Below are positions 25,921-35,044 of a stretch of DNA of 64,000 nt, piece after piece. Under the pieces are notes generated by a model. The model saw only the letters and a program-made list of their open reading frames with translations. It did no database searches and was not told the DNA's origin. The number at the start of each line of letters is the position of its first letter. Position 1 is the first letter of the stretch. Made by a program: the position numbers and the translations under genes. Source of the stretch: Falsiroseomonas bella (GTDB lineage: Bacteria; Pseudomonadota; Alphaproteobacteria; Acetobacterales; Acetobacteraceae); NCBI RefSeq assembly GCF_003173615.1, contig NZ_QGNA01000005.1, positions 248,001-312,000 of the forward strand, given 5' to 3'.

Positions 25921-27755
25921 TCGGCGGCTCCCATCCGCGAGAGCGGGATGACATTGGTCGCGCTGGCACGATCGGCGATCGCGGCACGGATGAAGCGGGC
26001 GGTGATCGGCGTGCCGTCGTAATGCAGCACCGGCACGATGCGCGAAGGATCGATCTCGCCTTCATTCACCACCAGCGTGCGCAGCTGCGCGTCCCGGTTC
26101 TGCTCCACCAGGAAGACGCGCTCGTGCCGGCGCACGAAATCCAGCACGTCGTCGTGAAAGGGGAAGGCGCGGACGCGCAACGCATCCAGGTGGATGCCGT
26201 CCGCCTCGAGCGCCTCCAGCGCCTCCCGCATCGCGGCCGAGGTCGAGCCGTAGAAGATCACGCCGAGCGGCGTCGGCTGCTTCGCGTGCGTCTCCACCGG
26301 CCGCGGCACGATCTGCTTCGCCGTGTCGAACTTCCGCAGCAGCCGCTGCATGTTGTCCACATAGGCAGCACCTTCCTCGGTGTACCGCGCATAGCGGTCG
26401 CGCGAGGTACCGCGGGTGAAGAAGGAGCCCTTGGTGGGGTGCGTGCCGGGCCAGGTGCGGAAGGGAATGCCGTCGCCATCCACATCCAGGTAGCGCCCGA
26501 AGGTCTTTCCTTCCTCCAGCTCCTCGGCCGTCATCACCTTGCCGCGGTCCATGCGGCGGGCGTCGTCCCAGTGGAAGGGCTCGCAGAGCCAGTCATTCAT
26601 GCCGATGTCGAGGTCGAGCAGGACGAAGATCGGCGTCTGCAGGCGGTCGGCCAGGTCGAAGGCGTCCGCGCCCATGATGAAGCACTCATGCGGGTCCTCG
26701 GGCAGCAGCACCACATGCTTGGTGTCGCCATGGCTGGCATAGGCGGCGGCGAGCACATCCGATTGCTGCGTGCGCGTCGGCATGCCGGTGGAAGGGCCGG
26801 CGCGCTGCACGTCGAAGATCACCGCCGGGATCTCCGCGAAATAGGCAAGACCGACGAACTCGCCCATCAGGGAGATGCCGGGGCCCGAGGTGGCGGTGAA
26901 GGCGCGCGCGCCGTTCCAACCCGCGCCGATCACCATGCCGATGCTCGCCAGCTCGTCCTCGGCCTGCACGATGGCGTAGCGCTTGGTGCCGTCCGGGTTG
27001 GTGCGGAACTTCCGGGCGTATCGCTCATAGCCTTCCGCAAGCGAGGTCGAAGGCGTGATCGGATACCAGGCGCAGACCGTCGCGCCGCCATAGACCGCGC
27101 CGAGCGCGGCGGCGGAATTGCCATCCGTGAAGATGCGATCGCCCACCGCATCCATCCGCGCGAGCGTCAGGCCGAGCGGGCAGGAGAGGTTCGCCATTGC
27201 CCAGTCGCGCCCCATCTTCAGCGCGTCGAGATTGGGCTGGATCAGCTTCTCCTTCGCGCGGAACTGCTCGCGGATGAGCTGCGCGGGCGCCTCCGGGTCC
27301 ATGTCCAGCAACGCGGACAGCGCGCCGACATAGATGATGTTCTTGAACAGTTGGCGCTGCCGCGGATCGTCATAGGCCTCGTTGCACATCGCCGTCAGCG
27401 GCACACCGATCACGGTGATGTCCTGGCGGAAGCGCGATTGCGGAATGGGCCGCGTGGAATCGTAGAACAGGTAGCCGCCCGGCTCGATCTCCGCGACGTC
27501 GCGGTCCCAGGTCTGCGGGTTCATCGCCACCATCAGGTCCACGCCGCCGCGCCGGCCGAGATGACCGGCGCCTGAGACCCGCACCTCGAACCAGGTGGGC
27601 AGACCCTGGATGTTCGAAGGGAAGATGTTGCGCGATGCGATGGGGATGCCCATGCGCAGGATGGACTTGGCGAAGAGCTGGTTGGCGGAGGCGGAGCCGG
27701 ATCCGTTGACGTTGGCGAACTTGACGACGAAGTCGTTGGTGGCGGTCAGGGCCAT
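25917..27755 (-). CDS. korA: 2-oxoacid:ferredoxin oxidoreductase, fused gamma-alpha subunit (KorA-type)
   Basis: A 612-residue fusion: an N-terminal gamma domain (about 1-200, with the GSGSASANQLFAKSILRMG CoA/TPP contact region) and an alpha domain (about 205-612, with AWYPITPSTSLAEGYE and the TATSGPGISLMGE block). These parts are separate genes in many archaea and joined in KorA/OforA of bacteria. The ATG at 27755 is preceded by an AGGACGAGGA purine stretch and lies 14 bases after the upstream stop. Together with KorB it would convert a 2-oxoacid and CoA to acyl-CoA plus CO2, or the reverse, using ferredoxin-level electrons. Confidence 0.9.
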   Translation of the reverse strand: MALTATNDFVVKFANVNGSGSASANQLFAKSILRMGIPIASRNIFPSNIQGLPTWFEVRVSGAGHLGRRGGVDLMVAMNPQTWDRDVAEIEPGGYLFYDSTRPIPQSRFRQDITVIGVPLTAMCNEAYDDPRQRQLFKNIIYVGALSALLDMDPEAPAQLIREQFRAKEKLIQPNLDALKMGRDWAMANLSCPLGLTLARMDAVGDRIFTDGNSAAALGAVYGGATVCAWYPITPSTSLAEGYERYARKFRTNPDGTKRYAIVQAEDELASIGMVIGAGWNGARAFTATSGPGISLMGEFVGLAYFAEIPAVIFDVQRAGPSTGMPTRTQQSDVLAAAYASHGDTKHVVLLPEDPHECFIMGADAFDLADRLQTPIFVLLDLDIGMNDWLCEPFHWDDARRMDRGKVMTAEELEEGKTFGRYLDVDGDGIPFRTWPGTHPTKGSFFTRGTSRDRYARYTEEGAAYVDNMQRLLRKFDTAKQIVPRPVETHAKQPTPLGVIFYGSTSAAMREALEALEADGIHLDALRVRAFPFHDDVLDFVRRHERVFLVEQNRDAQLRTLVVNEGEIDPSRIVPVLHYDGTPITARFIRAAIADRASATNVIPLSRMGAAE

Positions 27756-27769
27756 GGTCGTCCTCGTCC

Positions 27770-29602
27770 TCAGCGTTCGGGCGCGGCGACCGGCGCCGGC
27801 ATGCGTGGCGCCGCGGCCCGGCCGCAGGACTGCGCCTTCGGCTTCGCGGTCTCGAGCAGGAACTTCTGCATGTCCCAGGCGCCCGTCGGGCAGCGCTCGG
27901 CACAGAGCCCGCAATGCAGGCAGACATCCTCGTCCTTCACCATGGCGCGCCCGGTCTTGAGGCCGAGCCCGACATAGAGGTCCTGCGATGCGTTGTTCGC
28001 GGGCGCGCGCAGCCGCGTGCGCAGCTCGCTCTCCTCGCCATCATCCACGAAGCTGATGCAGTCGGTCGGGCAGATGTCCATGCAGGCATCGCATTCGATG
28101 CAGAGCTTGGGGGAGAACACCGTCTGCACGTCGCAGTTCAGGCAGCGCTCCGCTTCCTTGAAGGCGAGCTCCCGCGAGAAGCCGAGCTCGACCTCCGTGC
28201 GGATGTCCTTCAGCGCGATTTCCGCCTCCCGCATCGGCACCTTGAAGCGCAGGTCTATCGAGACGTCGTTGTCGTAGCTCCACTCATGGATGCCCATCTT
28301 CTGGCTGGTCAGCGATGTCTCGGGCGGGGGGCGGTTGGCGATGTCCTCGCCGCGGCAGAACAGGTCGATGGAAACCGCCGCCTCATGCCCATGCGCCACG
28401 GCCCAGATGATGTTCTTCGGCCCGAAGGCGGCATCGCCACCGAAGAAGACGTTCGGGATGGTGGACTGGTGCGTCTTCGGGTCGAGCTTGGGCAGGCCCC
28501 AGCGGTCGAACTCCAAGCCGATGTCGCGCTCGATCCAGGGGAAGGCGTTCTCCTGCCCGATGGCCACCAGCACGTCGTCGCAGGGGATGTGCAGGTCGGG
28601 TTCCCCGGTGGGCAGAAGCTGGCGGCGTCCATCCGCGTCGCGCTGCGCCGCCACCTTCTCGAACAGCACGCCGGTCAGGCGGCCATTCGCATGGGTGAAT
28701 TCCTTGGGCACCAGGTAGTTGAGGATCGGGATGCCTTCATGCATCGCGTCCTCCTTCTCCCACGGGCTCGCCTTCATCTCCTCGAAGCCGGAGCGCACCA
28801 CCACCGTCACGTCCTGCCCGCCGAGGCGCCGCGCGGAGCGGCAGCAATCCATCGCCGTGTTGCCGCCGCCCAGCACCACCACGCGACGCCCGACGGACTT
28901 GATGTGCCCGAAGGAGACGGAATTGAGCCAGTCGATGCCGATATGGATGCTTTGCGCCGCTTCCTTGCGGCCGGGAATGTCGAGGTCGCGGCCGCGCGGC
29001 GCGCCGGTGCCGACGAAGACCGCGTCATAGCCATCGGCCAGCACCGCCTTCAGGCTGTCCACGCGCTCGCCCAGCCGCGCGCGCACGCCGAGGTTCAGCA
29101 CGTAGCCGACCTCCTCGTCGATCACCTCCTCCGGCAGGCGGAAGCGCGGGATCTGGGTGCGGATGAAGCCGCCGGCCTTCGAGTCGCCATCGAACACCGT
29201 GACCTCGTAGCCGAGCGGCGCGAGGTCCCGCGCCACCGTCAGCGAGGCCGGGCCGGCGCCGATGCAGGCGATGCGCTTGCCGTTGGGCTGCGCGGCGGGT
29301 CGCGGCATGCGGCCCGTCACGTCATCCTTGTTGTCGGCGGCGACGCGCTTGAGGCGGCAGATGGCGACCGGTTCCTCCTCCACCCGTCCGCGGCGACAGG
29401 CGGGCTCGCAGGGGCGGTCGCAGGTGCGGCCGAGGATTCCGGGAAAGACGTTGGACCACCAGTTCACCATGTAGGCGTCGGTGTAGCGGCCCGCGGCGAT
29501 CAGCCGGATGTATTCGGGAACCGGCGTGTGCGCCGGGCACGCGTACTGGCAATCCACGACCTTGTGGAAGTGCTCGGGAGACTTGGCCTGCGTGACCTTC
29601 AC
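27770..29602 (-). CDS. GltD-like FAD/NAD(P) oxidoreductase with C-terminal 2[4Fe-4S] domain
   Basis: A 610-residue electron-transfer protein. The N-terminal Fe-S module has cysteines C18, C22, C61, C65 and C69 as in glutamate synthase small subunits. It is followed by a FAD domain (GAGPAS, 115-120) and an NAD(P) domain (VVLGGGNTAMDC), and ends with two ferredoxin-type clusters (C501/504/507/511 and C561/564/567/571). The GTG start at 29602 is chosen because GAGGAGG lies six bases upstream. It heads the korAB operon and probably passes electrons between the 2-oxoacid oxidoreductase and NADP(H), replacing free ferredoxin; that role is inferred from the Azoarcus type of enzyme. Confidence 0.88.
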   Translation of the reverse strand: MKVTQAKSPEHFHKVVDCQYACPAHTPVPEYIRLIAAGRYTDAYMVNWWSNVFPGILGRTCDRPCEPACRRGRVEEEPVAICRLKRVAADNKDDVTGRMPRPAAQPNGKRIACIGAGPASLTVARDLAPLGYEVTVFDGDSKAGGFIRTQIPRFRLPEEVIDEEVGYVLNLGVRARLGERVDSLKAVLADGYDAVFVGTGAPRGRDLDIPGRKEAAQSIHIGIDWLNSVSFGHIKSVGRRVVVLGGGNTAMDCCRSARRLGGQDVTVVVRSGFEEMKASPWEKEDAMHEGIPILNYLVPKEFTHANGRLTGVLFEKVAAQRDADGRRQLLPTGEPDLHIPCDDVLVAIGQENAFPWIERDIGLEFDRWGLPKLDPKTHQSTIPNVFFGGDAAFGPKNIIWAVAHGHEAAVSIDLFCRGEDIANRPPPETSLTSQKMGIHEWSYDNDVSIDLRFKVPMREAEIALKDIRTEVELGFSRELAFKEAERCLNCDVQTVFSPKLCIECDACMDICPTDCISFVDDGEESELRTRLRAPANNASQDLYVGLGLKTGRAMVKDEDVCLHCGLCAERCPTGAWDMQKFLLETAKPKAQSCGRAAAPRMPAPVAAPER

Positions 29603-30174
29603 GCCGTTCCTCCTCACGCCTGTGCCTGGACGCTTCGCGCCCCGGGGGTCGTCACAGGCGAAGGTCCGGCCGCATGCGCGGCGGGAAGGCGTGCCAGGCG
29701 AAGCGCAACTCAGCGCCACGACGGGATCCTCCCCAGGATCCTACTGCACTGCACAACCGGCATTCTTGGCGCACCGCAGCAGAAGCTGCGACGCGCGTAA
29801 CGGGTTGAGGATGGCGCAGCCCGCGCGCGCTGCCTAGACCTTTTCCGGCGTGTCAGCGGACCCAGCGGGCGCGATCCATCGCGCCGACGAGAGCCGCCTT
29901 CTTCCCGCGCACCTGGCGGTGATCGCGCTTCAGGACCGCGCCATCCACCAGCATGTCGCGCAGGCTGCCGACAAGGTGATCGAGGCGCGGCGCGATGGCG
30001 TGGCGCCCGTCGAGAACGCGGCCATCAACGTGCTACGCATCGCCTGCTCGTCGCTGATAGCCGCACGCCGACCGCGCGCGGGAGCCCTGATCGGGCGTCG
30101 CGCCGAACGATTGACCGGGCCGGCAACGCCGCCTCATGCTTTCTTGAGGGAGAGATAGGGAGCGCCGGCGACGG
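29603..30174. other. 572-bp gap upstream of the kor operon and the IclR gene
   Basis: Divergent spacer expected to hold promoters for both units. The part next to the kor operon has a short GGATCC repeat pair (near 29720-29742). A GTG-initiated open frame at 29850-30158 (102 residues) has no family signature and no good ribosome-binding site; it may be a gene remnant or chance. I see no RNA gene or clear operator. Confidence 0.5.
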
Positions 30175-31014
30175 ATGAACGACGCAGCGGCCACGACCGG
30201 CACCGCCGAGGAGGACGCCGAAGGCACCGCCGCCGTGCGCTCCGTGTTGATGGCCGTGCGCGTGCTGGAAGCGATGGCGCTGGCCGGGCGCGCGCAGGGC
30301 GTCTCCGACCTGGCGCGGAACCTCGGGGAGCCGAAGGGCCGCGTGCACCGCCACCTCGTCACGCTGCGCAAGGCGGGGCTCGTCGCGCAGGATGCGACCT
30401 CGGACCGCTATCACCTCACCTGGCGGCTGTTCCAGATCGGCCAGGCGGCGGGCGAGCAGTTCGACCTCCGCCGCGTCGCCGAACCGGCGATGCATCGGCT
30501 GCGCGATGCGGCGGGGCAGTCGGTGCTTCTGGCCGTGCCGACGGGCGGCGAGCCGCTGGTGGTGCATGCGCTGGAAGCGCCGAACAAGGTCTCCATCACG
30601 GTGCAGCCCGGCAACCGGCCGCCGCTGCATTGCTCGGCGCAGGGCCGCGTGATGCTCGCCTTCGCGCCGCCCGAACTGCAGGACCGTGCCCTGGCCGCGA
30701 GGCTGGAGGCGCCGACGCCCGCCAGCATGACCGATCCCGCCGCGCTGCGCGCAAGGCTTGCGGCAGTGCGCGAAAGGCTGTGGGAGACGGCGCCGTCGGA
30801 GACGCTGCTCGGCATCAACGTGCTGGCCGCGCCGATCTTCGCCGCCGGCGAGGTGCTGGCCGGCTCCATCGGGCTGGTGGGATCGGTGCAGTTCGTGCGC
30901 GACCCGCCCGACGCGGCGATGCTCGCCGCGCTGCAGGCGGCCGCGGGCGAGATCAGCGAAAGGCTCGGCTCCGCGCGCTACCGGGCCTCCGGCGGGACGA
31001 ATTCGCGCCAGTAG
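30175..31014 (+). CDS. IclR-family transcriptional regulator
   Basis: A 279-residue regulator with an N-terminal winged helix (about 20-85, VLMAVRVLEAMA through QGVSDLARNLGEPKGRVHRHL) and a C-terminal GAF-like effector domain (about 95-270, with PPLHCSAQGRVMLAF and the ETLLGINVLAAPIF region). IclR proteins control aromatic, acetate and small-acid catabolism. Its 3' end overlaps the 3' end of the convergent catabolic operon by 37 bases, so it is the natural candidate regulator of that operon, whose promoter would lie some 8 kb away at about 38.7 kb. This is inference from position. Confidence 0.9.
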   Translation: MNDAAATTGTAEEDAEGTAAVRSVLMAVRVLEAMALAGRAQGVSDLARNLGEPKGRVHRHLVTLRKAGLVAQDATSDRYHLTWRLFQIGQAAGEQFDLRRVAEPAMHRLRDAAGQSVLLAVPTGGEPLVVHALEAPNKVSITVQPGNRPPLHCSAQGRVMLAFAPPELQDRALAARLEAPTPASMTDPAALRARLAAVRERLWETAPSETLLGINVLAAPIFAAGEVLAGSIGLVGSVQFVRDPPDAAMLAALQAAAGEISERLGSARYRASGGTNSRQ

Positions 31015-32030
31015 CCCGGCCGGTCGGGCTGCACGCCGTAGCCCACCTGCCGGTCCGCCGCCAAGCCGACCAGGTCGCCCGCGCTGCCGCCGGTGCGCGC
31101 CAGGTAGTCCGAAAACTCCCGCACGGCGCGGCGCGCGACGTCGAAGCCGCCGGCCATCACCGCGCTGGTCATCTCCACGGCGCTGGCGCCTGCCAGCAGG
31201 AAGCGCGCGACGTCGAGCCCGCTGCGCGCGCCATTGGTGCCGAGCAGCGCGAAATCCTTGCCGACGCGCTTGCGCGTCTGCGCCAGCCAGCGGCAGGTCA
31301 GCGCCAGCGCCCAGGGCCCGCCGAGGGCGCCCGCGGTGCCGAGCATCGGCGCGCGCGTCTCCACATCCGGTACCAGCGCCATGAAGCGGCCCATGACGAT
31401 CACCGCATCGGCGCCGCCCTGCTTCGCCGCCTCGGCCAGCGCGGCCACGTCCTCGCTCTGCCCGGTCAGCTTGATCCAGAGCGGGATGCTGACGGCGGCG
31501 CGCAACGCCGCGGTGATCTCCCGCACGCGATGCGCCGCACGCTCCTGGATGATGGCGCCTTTCACGGCCTCGTCGCCATGCGGCGCGCCGATGTTGAGCT
31601 CCAGCACGCGGATGCCCGCCGCCTGGTAGCGCCGCGCCAGGTCGCAGGCGGCATCCAGCCCGGCCAGGATGATGGAGCCGATGACGTACTGCCCGGATTG
31701 CGCGGCCGCGCGGTCCTCGGCCGCGACCTCGGCGATCCAGGCATCCGCATCCATCTGGTGCAGGCCGGAACGGCCGAACAGCATCGCGTCGTCCGGCGGA
31801 TCAAAATCCCAGGGCACCTTCCGCCAGCGGCTGTCGAGCAGCACATGGTCGCTGCCGTCCAGCTGGCGCTTCGCCGCCGCATTCTCGTTGATGCTCTTCG
31901 CCACCACCGCGCCCGCGCCGGTCGCGCGCGCCGCGCGCAGCGCGCCCGCGGTCATCACATGGTCGCCCGAGCCGATGATGACCGGGTTGTTCAGGCGGAT
32001 GCCGCCGACCGCGACGGAGCAGTCAGGCAT
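30978..32030 (-). CDS. dihydroorotate/dihydropyrimidine dehydrogenase-like flavoprotein
   Basis: A 350-residue FMN-binding TIM barrel of the class-1 dihydroorotate dehydrogenase/PreA group. Recognisable parts are LNNPVIIGSGDHV near the N-terminus, VLELNIGAPHGDE (variant of the LELNxSCP substrate motif), PLWIKLTG with the FMN-contacting Lys, and the C-terminal LLGTNGARSGLDV. No Fe-S domain is fused, unlike PreA. It is the last gene of the hyu operon and overlaps the cupin gene by eight bases. Linkage to hydantoinase-like genes suggests action on a cyclic amide or enone ring, not pyrimidine synthesis, but this is a guess. Confidence 0.78.
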   Translation of the reverse strand: MPDCSVAVGGIRLNNPVIIGSGDHVMTAGALRAARATGAGAVVAKSINENAAAKRQLDGSDHVLLDSRWRKVPWDFDPPDDAMLFGRSGLHQMDADAWIAEVAAEDRAAAQSGQYVIGSIILAGLDAACDLARRYQAAGIRVLELNIGAPHGDEAVKGAIIQERAAHRVREITAALRAAVSIPLWIKLTGQSEDVAALAEAAKQGGADAVIVMGRFMALVPDVETRAPMLGTAGALGGPWALALTCRWLAQTRKRVGKDFALLGTNGARSGLDVARFLLAGASAVEMTSAVMAGGFDVARRAVREFSDYLARTGGSAGDLVGLAADRQVGYGVQPDRPGYWREFVPPEAR

Positions 32031-32355
32031 ATTCGGGCCGCGCCGGCGTGAAGACGTCGAGGTTCATCACCGGCTCGTCGCCCACCACCACGCCGTGATG
32101 CATCGCGTTCGGCGGCACGACGAGCAGGCCGCCGGGGCCGAGGCGATGCACCTCGCCTTCGATGTGGAAGTCGATGGTGCCCGACATGATCCAGACGATC
32201 TGCTCGTTCGGATGCTTGTGCGGCCGGGGCTCGTGTCCCGGCATCAGCCGATGCAGCGCAATCGTCGCGCCATCGCCGGTGAAGCCCTTGCGGTCCACCC
32301 CGGGACGCACCGCGGTCCAGGGGATGGCGTTCCAGTCGATCTTCGGGATGTGCAT
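32023..32355 (-). CDS. cupin-domain protein
   Basis: A 110-residue single cupin. Metal ligands are visible in the first motif, H46, H48 and E51 (HKHPNEQ), and a second-motif histidine occurs in PPNAMHHGV. Small cupins of this type act as isomerases, decarboxylases or ligand sensors. The ATG at 32355 overlaps the TctC stop upstream by one base (TGATG); a GTG three bases earlier is an alternative. It sits between a TctC receptor and the flavoprotein in the hyu operon. Specific reaction unknown. Confidence 0.82.
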   Translation of the reverse strand: MHIPKIDWNAIPWTAVRPGVDRKGFTGDGATIALHRLMPGHEPRPHKHPNEQIVWIMSGTIDFHIEGEVHRLGPGGLLVVPPNAMHHGVVVGDEPVMNLDVFTPARPEYA

Positions 32356-33317
32356 CACTGCCTCGGGATGTTGGCGGCGCGGATGACCCGGCCCCAGAGC
32401 TCGGTGTCCGCGTTGATCAGCGCCAGCATGGCCTCCGGCCCGTGCGCCGCCGGCTCCACCGCCAGGGCGACCAGCCGGTCGCGCACTTCAGGCATCGCCA
32501 TCACGGTGCGAACCTCCGCCGCGAGCCGGTCCACGATCGGTCGCGGCATGTTGGCGGGCCCCGCCATGCCGTTCCAGGTGATGACGCGGTAGTCGGGCAG
32601 GCCGCTCTCCGCCACCGTCGGCACCTCCGGCAGCACGGTGGCGCGGGTGGCGGATGTCACGGCCAGGGCGCGCAGCCGGCCGCCGCTGATCTGGCCGAGC
32701 GTCGTCGCCGCCACCTCCATCGCCGCGGTCACGTCGCCGGTCGCCGTGGCGTTCAGCAGGTCGCCGGTGGAGCGATAGGTGACGATCTCCGCCGGGATGT
32801 TGCCCATGGACTTCAGCAGCTCGAGGGAGAGATGCAGCGCCGTGCCGACGGCGACCGAGCCCATGTTGATGCGCCCCGGATTGGCCCGCGCCCCGGCGAT
32901 CAGGTCTTGCAGGCTGCGATAGGGCGCATTCGCCGCGACCACGATGACATGCGGGAAGCTCGCGACCTGCGTGACGAAGGTGAAGTCCTTGATCGGGTCG
33001 TAGGGCATGCTGCGCATCAGATGCGGCGCCGTCGCGGCCGTGGCGGTCACCAGCAGCAGCGTGTGCCCGTCCGGCGCGGCGCGCGCGACCGTCTCGCTCG
33101 CCAGGATGCCACCAGCGCTCGGCCGGTTCTCGATCACCACCGGCTGGCCGAGCCGGTCCGAGAGCTTCGCGCCGACCAACCGCGCCGTGGTGTCGCCGAC
33201 CCCGCCCGGCGCGAAGCCGACGATCCAGCGGATCGGCCGGTTCGGTGTCCACTCCTGCGCAACGGCGGGCAGGGCGGCGAAGGCGAGCAGGCATGCCAGA
33301 AGCGCGCGTCTCATCAT
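32355..33317 (-). CDS. Bug/TctC-family periplasmic solute receptor (copy 2)
   Basis: A 320-residue receptor of the Bug family (tripartite tricarboxylate transporter receptors). It has a signal peptide (about 1-20, AVA-Q), RPIRWIVGFAPGGVGD binding-loop, VIENRPSAGG and the PDGHTLLLV block, all standard. Start at the first of two ATGs (33317), six bases after GGAGG. No TctA/TctB membrane genes lie in the window; orphan Bug receptors are common in betaproteobacteria and Acetobacteraceae. It overlaps the aldolase gene upstream and is one of two paralogues in the operon, each probably binding a carboxylate pathway substrate. Confidence 0.92.
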   Translation of the reverse strand: MMRRALLACLLAFAALPAVAQEWTPNRPIRWIVGFAPGGVGDTTARLVGAKLSDRLGQPVVIENRPSAGGILASETVARAAPDGHTLLLVTATAATAPHLMRSMPYDPIKDFTFVTQVASFPHVIVVAANAPYRSLQDLIAGARANPGRINMGSVAVGTALHLSLELLKSMGNIPAEIVTYRSTGDLLNATATGDVTAAMEVAATTLGQISGGRLRALAVTSATRATVLPEVPTVAESGLPDYRVITWNGMAGPANMPRPIVDRLAAEVRTVMAMPEVRDRLVALAVEPAAHGPEAMLALINADTELWGRVIRAANIPRQ

Positions 33318-34051
33318 CCGTGTCCTCCCAGGAACGGCCTTGCGCGGCCGATCTTCCGCTTCATGAAGTCCCAGCGCAGGCCGAGATTCTCCGGCGCCAG
33401 CAGGAAGCGCTTGGATTGCGCGGCGGCTTCCGGCGCAAGGCGTTCCAGCCTGCCCGCCGCCGCGGCGCGCAGCTGCACATCGGCCGCCCATTCCAGCACG
33501 GTCATGCCGATGCAGGCCTCCGCCACGCTGCCGCCGACCACCAGCGCGCCATGGTTCTTCAGCAGCAGCCCGCGATTGCGGCCGAGCGCGGCCGCGATCG
33601 CGTCGCCCTCGTCGGTGCCGAGCACGATGCCGTGGAACTCGTCGAACAGCGCGACGTCGTCGGCGAAGATCGCGCCGGTCTGGGTGATCGGCTCCAGCGT
33701 CATCCCGGCGCAGCCGAGCGCGACGCCCGCCTTGCCATGCGTGTGCACGATGCAGGTGACGTCCGGGCGCGCCAGGTAGATGCGCGTATGGATGTGCAGC
33801 GTCGGGTTCACCCGGCCTTCGCCGCGCGTTGTGGCGAGGTCGAAATCGGCCTCGATCAGGCCGTCCGCGCGCACCTCGTCGAAGCCGACGCCCCAGCGAT
33901 GCGACCAGAAGCGATCCGCGCCCGGCAGCCTTGCGGTAAGATGGCCGGCGATGCCGCTCGCCTGACCGTCGGCATCGAGGATGTGGTAGGCATGCAGAAG
34001 ATCGTCGCGGAGGCGGGCCTCCGCATCGGCTGCCGGAGGCCCGTCGGTCAC
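33314..34051 (-). CDS. class II aldolase/adducin family protein
   Basis: A 245-residue zinc-dependent class II aldolase-type enzyme. The metal histidines are visible as H103 and H105 (VHTHGK) and H167 (KNHGAL), with E138 (FDEFHG) nearby. The family includes L-fuculose-phosphate aldolase, ribulose-5-phosphate epimerase-like enzymes and decarboxylases of hydroxyacids, so a C-C cleavage or decarboxylation step is likely. It overlaps both neighbours (TctC copy 1 upstream, TctC copy 2 downstream) by four bases and is therefore embedded in the operon. Substrate unknown. Confidence 0.86.
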   Translation of the reverse strand: MTDGPPAADAEARLRDDLLHAYHILDADGQASGIAGHLTARLPGADRFWSHRWGVGFDEVRADGLIEADFDLATTRGEGRVNPTLHIHTRIYLARPDVTCIVHTHGKAGVALGCAGMTLEPITQTGAIFADDVALFDEFHGIVLGTDEGDAIAAALGRNRGLLLKNHGALVVGGSVAEACIGMTVLEWAADVQLRAAAAGRLERLAPEAAAQSKRFLLAPENLGLRWDFMKRKIGRARPFLGGHG

Positions 34052-35016
34052 TGCTTCTGCACCCCGGCAAGCTGCGCCATGCGTCCCCAGGCCGCGACCT
34101 CCTGCGGGATCATGGTGGCGAGCTCCTCCGGGCTGCTCGGCTCGGGCAGGCCGCCGAGCTCGATCAGGCGCGTGCGGATCTCGGGCACGGCCAGGGCACG
34201 GCGGATGGCGCGGTTCATCGCCTCCACCTGCGGACGCGGCGTGTTGGCGGGGAAGACGATCGCGTTCCAGCTGCGCACGATGTAGTCCGGCATCCCCGCC
34301 TCCGCGCTGGTCGGCACCGCCGGAAGCGAGGGGAAGCGCGAGGGGGCGGTGACCGCCAGCAGGCGGATGCGCCCGGCCTGCACCTGCGGCAGCAGCGGCG
34401 CCAGCAGCTCGCCCGCCACCTGCACCTCTCCCGTCGCGAGCGCATTGGCGAGTTCCGGCGTCGAGCGGTAGGTCACCGTGGTCATCGGCACCTGCGCCAT
34501 CGCGCGGAACAGCTCCACGCCGAGATGCTGTGCGTTGCCGACCGAGATCGACGCGATGTTGAGCTGGTTCGGATGCGCCTTCGCATAGGCGACAAGCTCC
34601 GTCAGGTCGCGCACCGGAAGCTGCGGATTCACCGCGATCACATGGTCGTACCAGACCATCCGGCCGACCGGCGCGAAATCCTTCGTCACGTCGAAGGGAA
34701 TGGTGCGGAAGAACGCGGGCGCGGCCATGTTGCTGGTGGTCAGCAGATACATGGTGTGCCCGTCGGGCGCGGAGCGCGCGACGAACTCCGCGCTGATGAT
34801 CCCACCCGCGCCGGGGCGGTTGTCCACCACGATGGACTGGCCGAGCTCCGCCTGCATGTGCGGCGCCAGCATGCGCACGGTGATGTCGCCAGCGCCGCCG
34901 GCGCCGAAGCCGATCACGAAGCGGATCGGGCGGCTGAACAAGGGTTGCGCCCGCAGGGCGGCGGGCATGGCGAGCGCGCCGCCCGCGGCGGCGATCAACG
35001 AACGGCGTCCGATCAT
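34048..35016 (-). CDS. Bug/TctC-family periplasmic solute receptor (copy 1)
   Basis: A 322-residue Bug receptor with a signal peptide carrying an R-R pair (MIGRRSLIAAAGGAL..), so Tat export is possible. It has RPIRFVIGFGAGGAGD, IVVDNRPGAGG and PDGHTMYLL motifs. It is clearly diverged from copy 2 in the same operon, which suggests two different ligands. It lies 28 bases after hyuB and overlaps the aldolase gene by four bases. Confidence 0.92.
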   Translation of the reverse strand: MIGRRSLIAAAGGALAMPAALRAQPLFSRPIRFVIGFGAGGAGDITVRMLAPHMQAELGQSIVVDNRPGAGGIISAEFVARSAPDGHTMYLLTTSNMAAPAFFRTIPFDVTKDFAPVGRMVWYDHVIAVNPQLPVRDLTELVAYAKAHPNQLNIASISVGNAQHLGVELFRAMAQVPMTTVTYRSTPELANALATGEVQVAGELLAPLLPQVQAGRIRLLAVTAPSRFPSLPAVPTSAEAGMPDYIVRSWNAIVFPANTPRPQVEAMNRAIRRALAVPEIRTRLIELGGLPEPSSPEELATMIPQEVAAWGRMAQLAGVQKQ

Positions 35017-35044
35017 GCTCGGCGCTCCTCCCCCATCTCGATCG

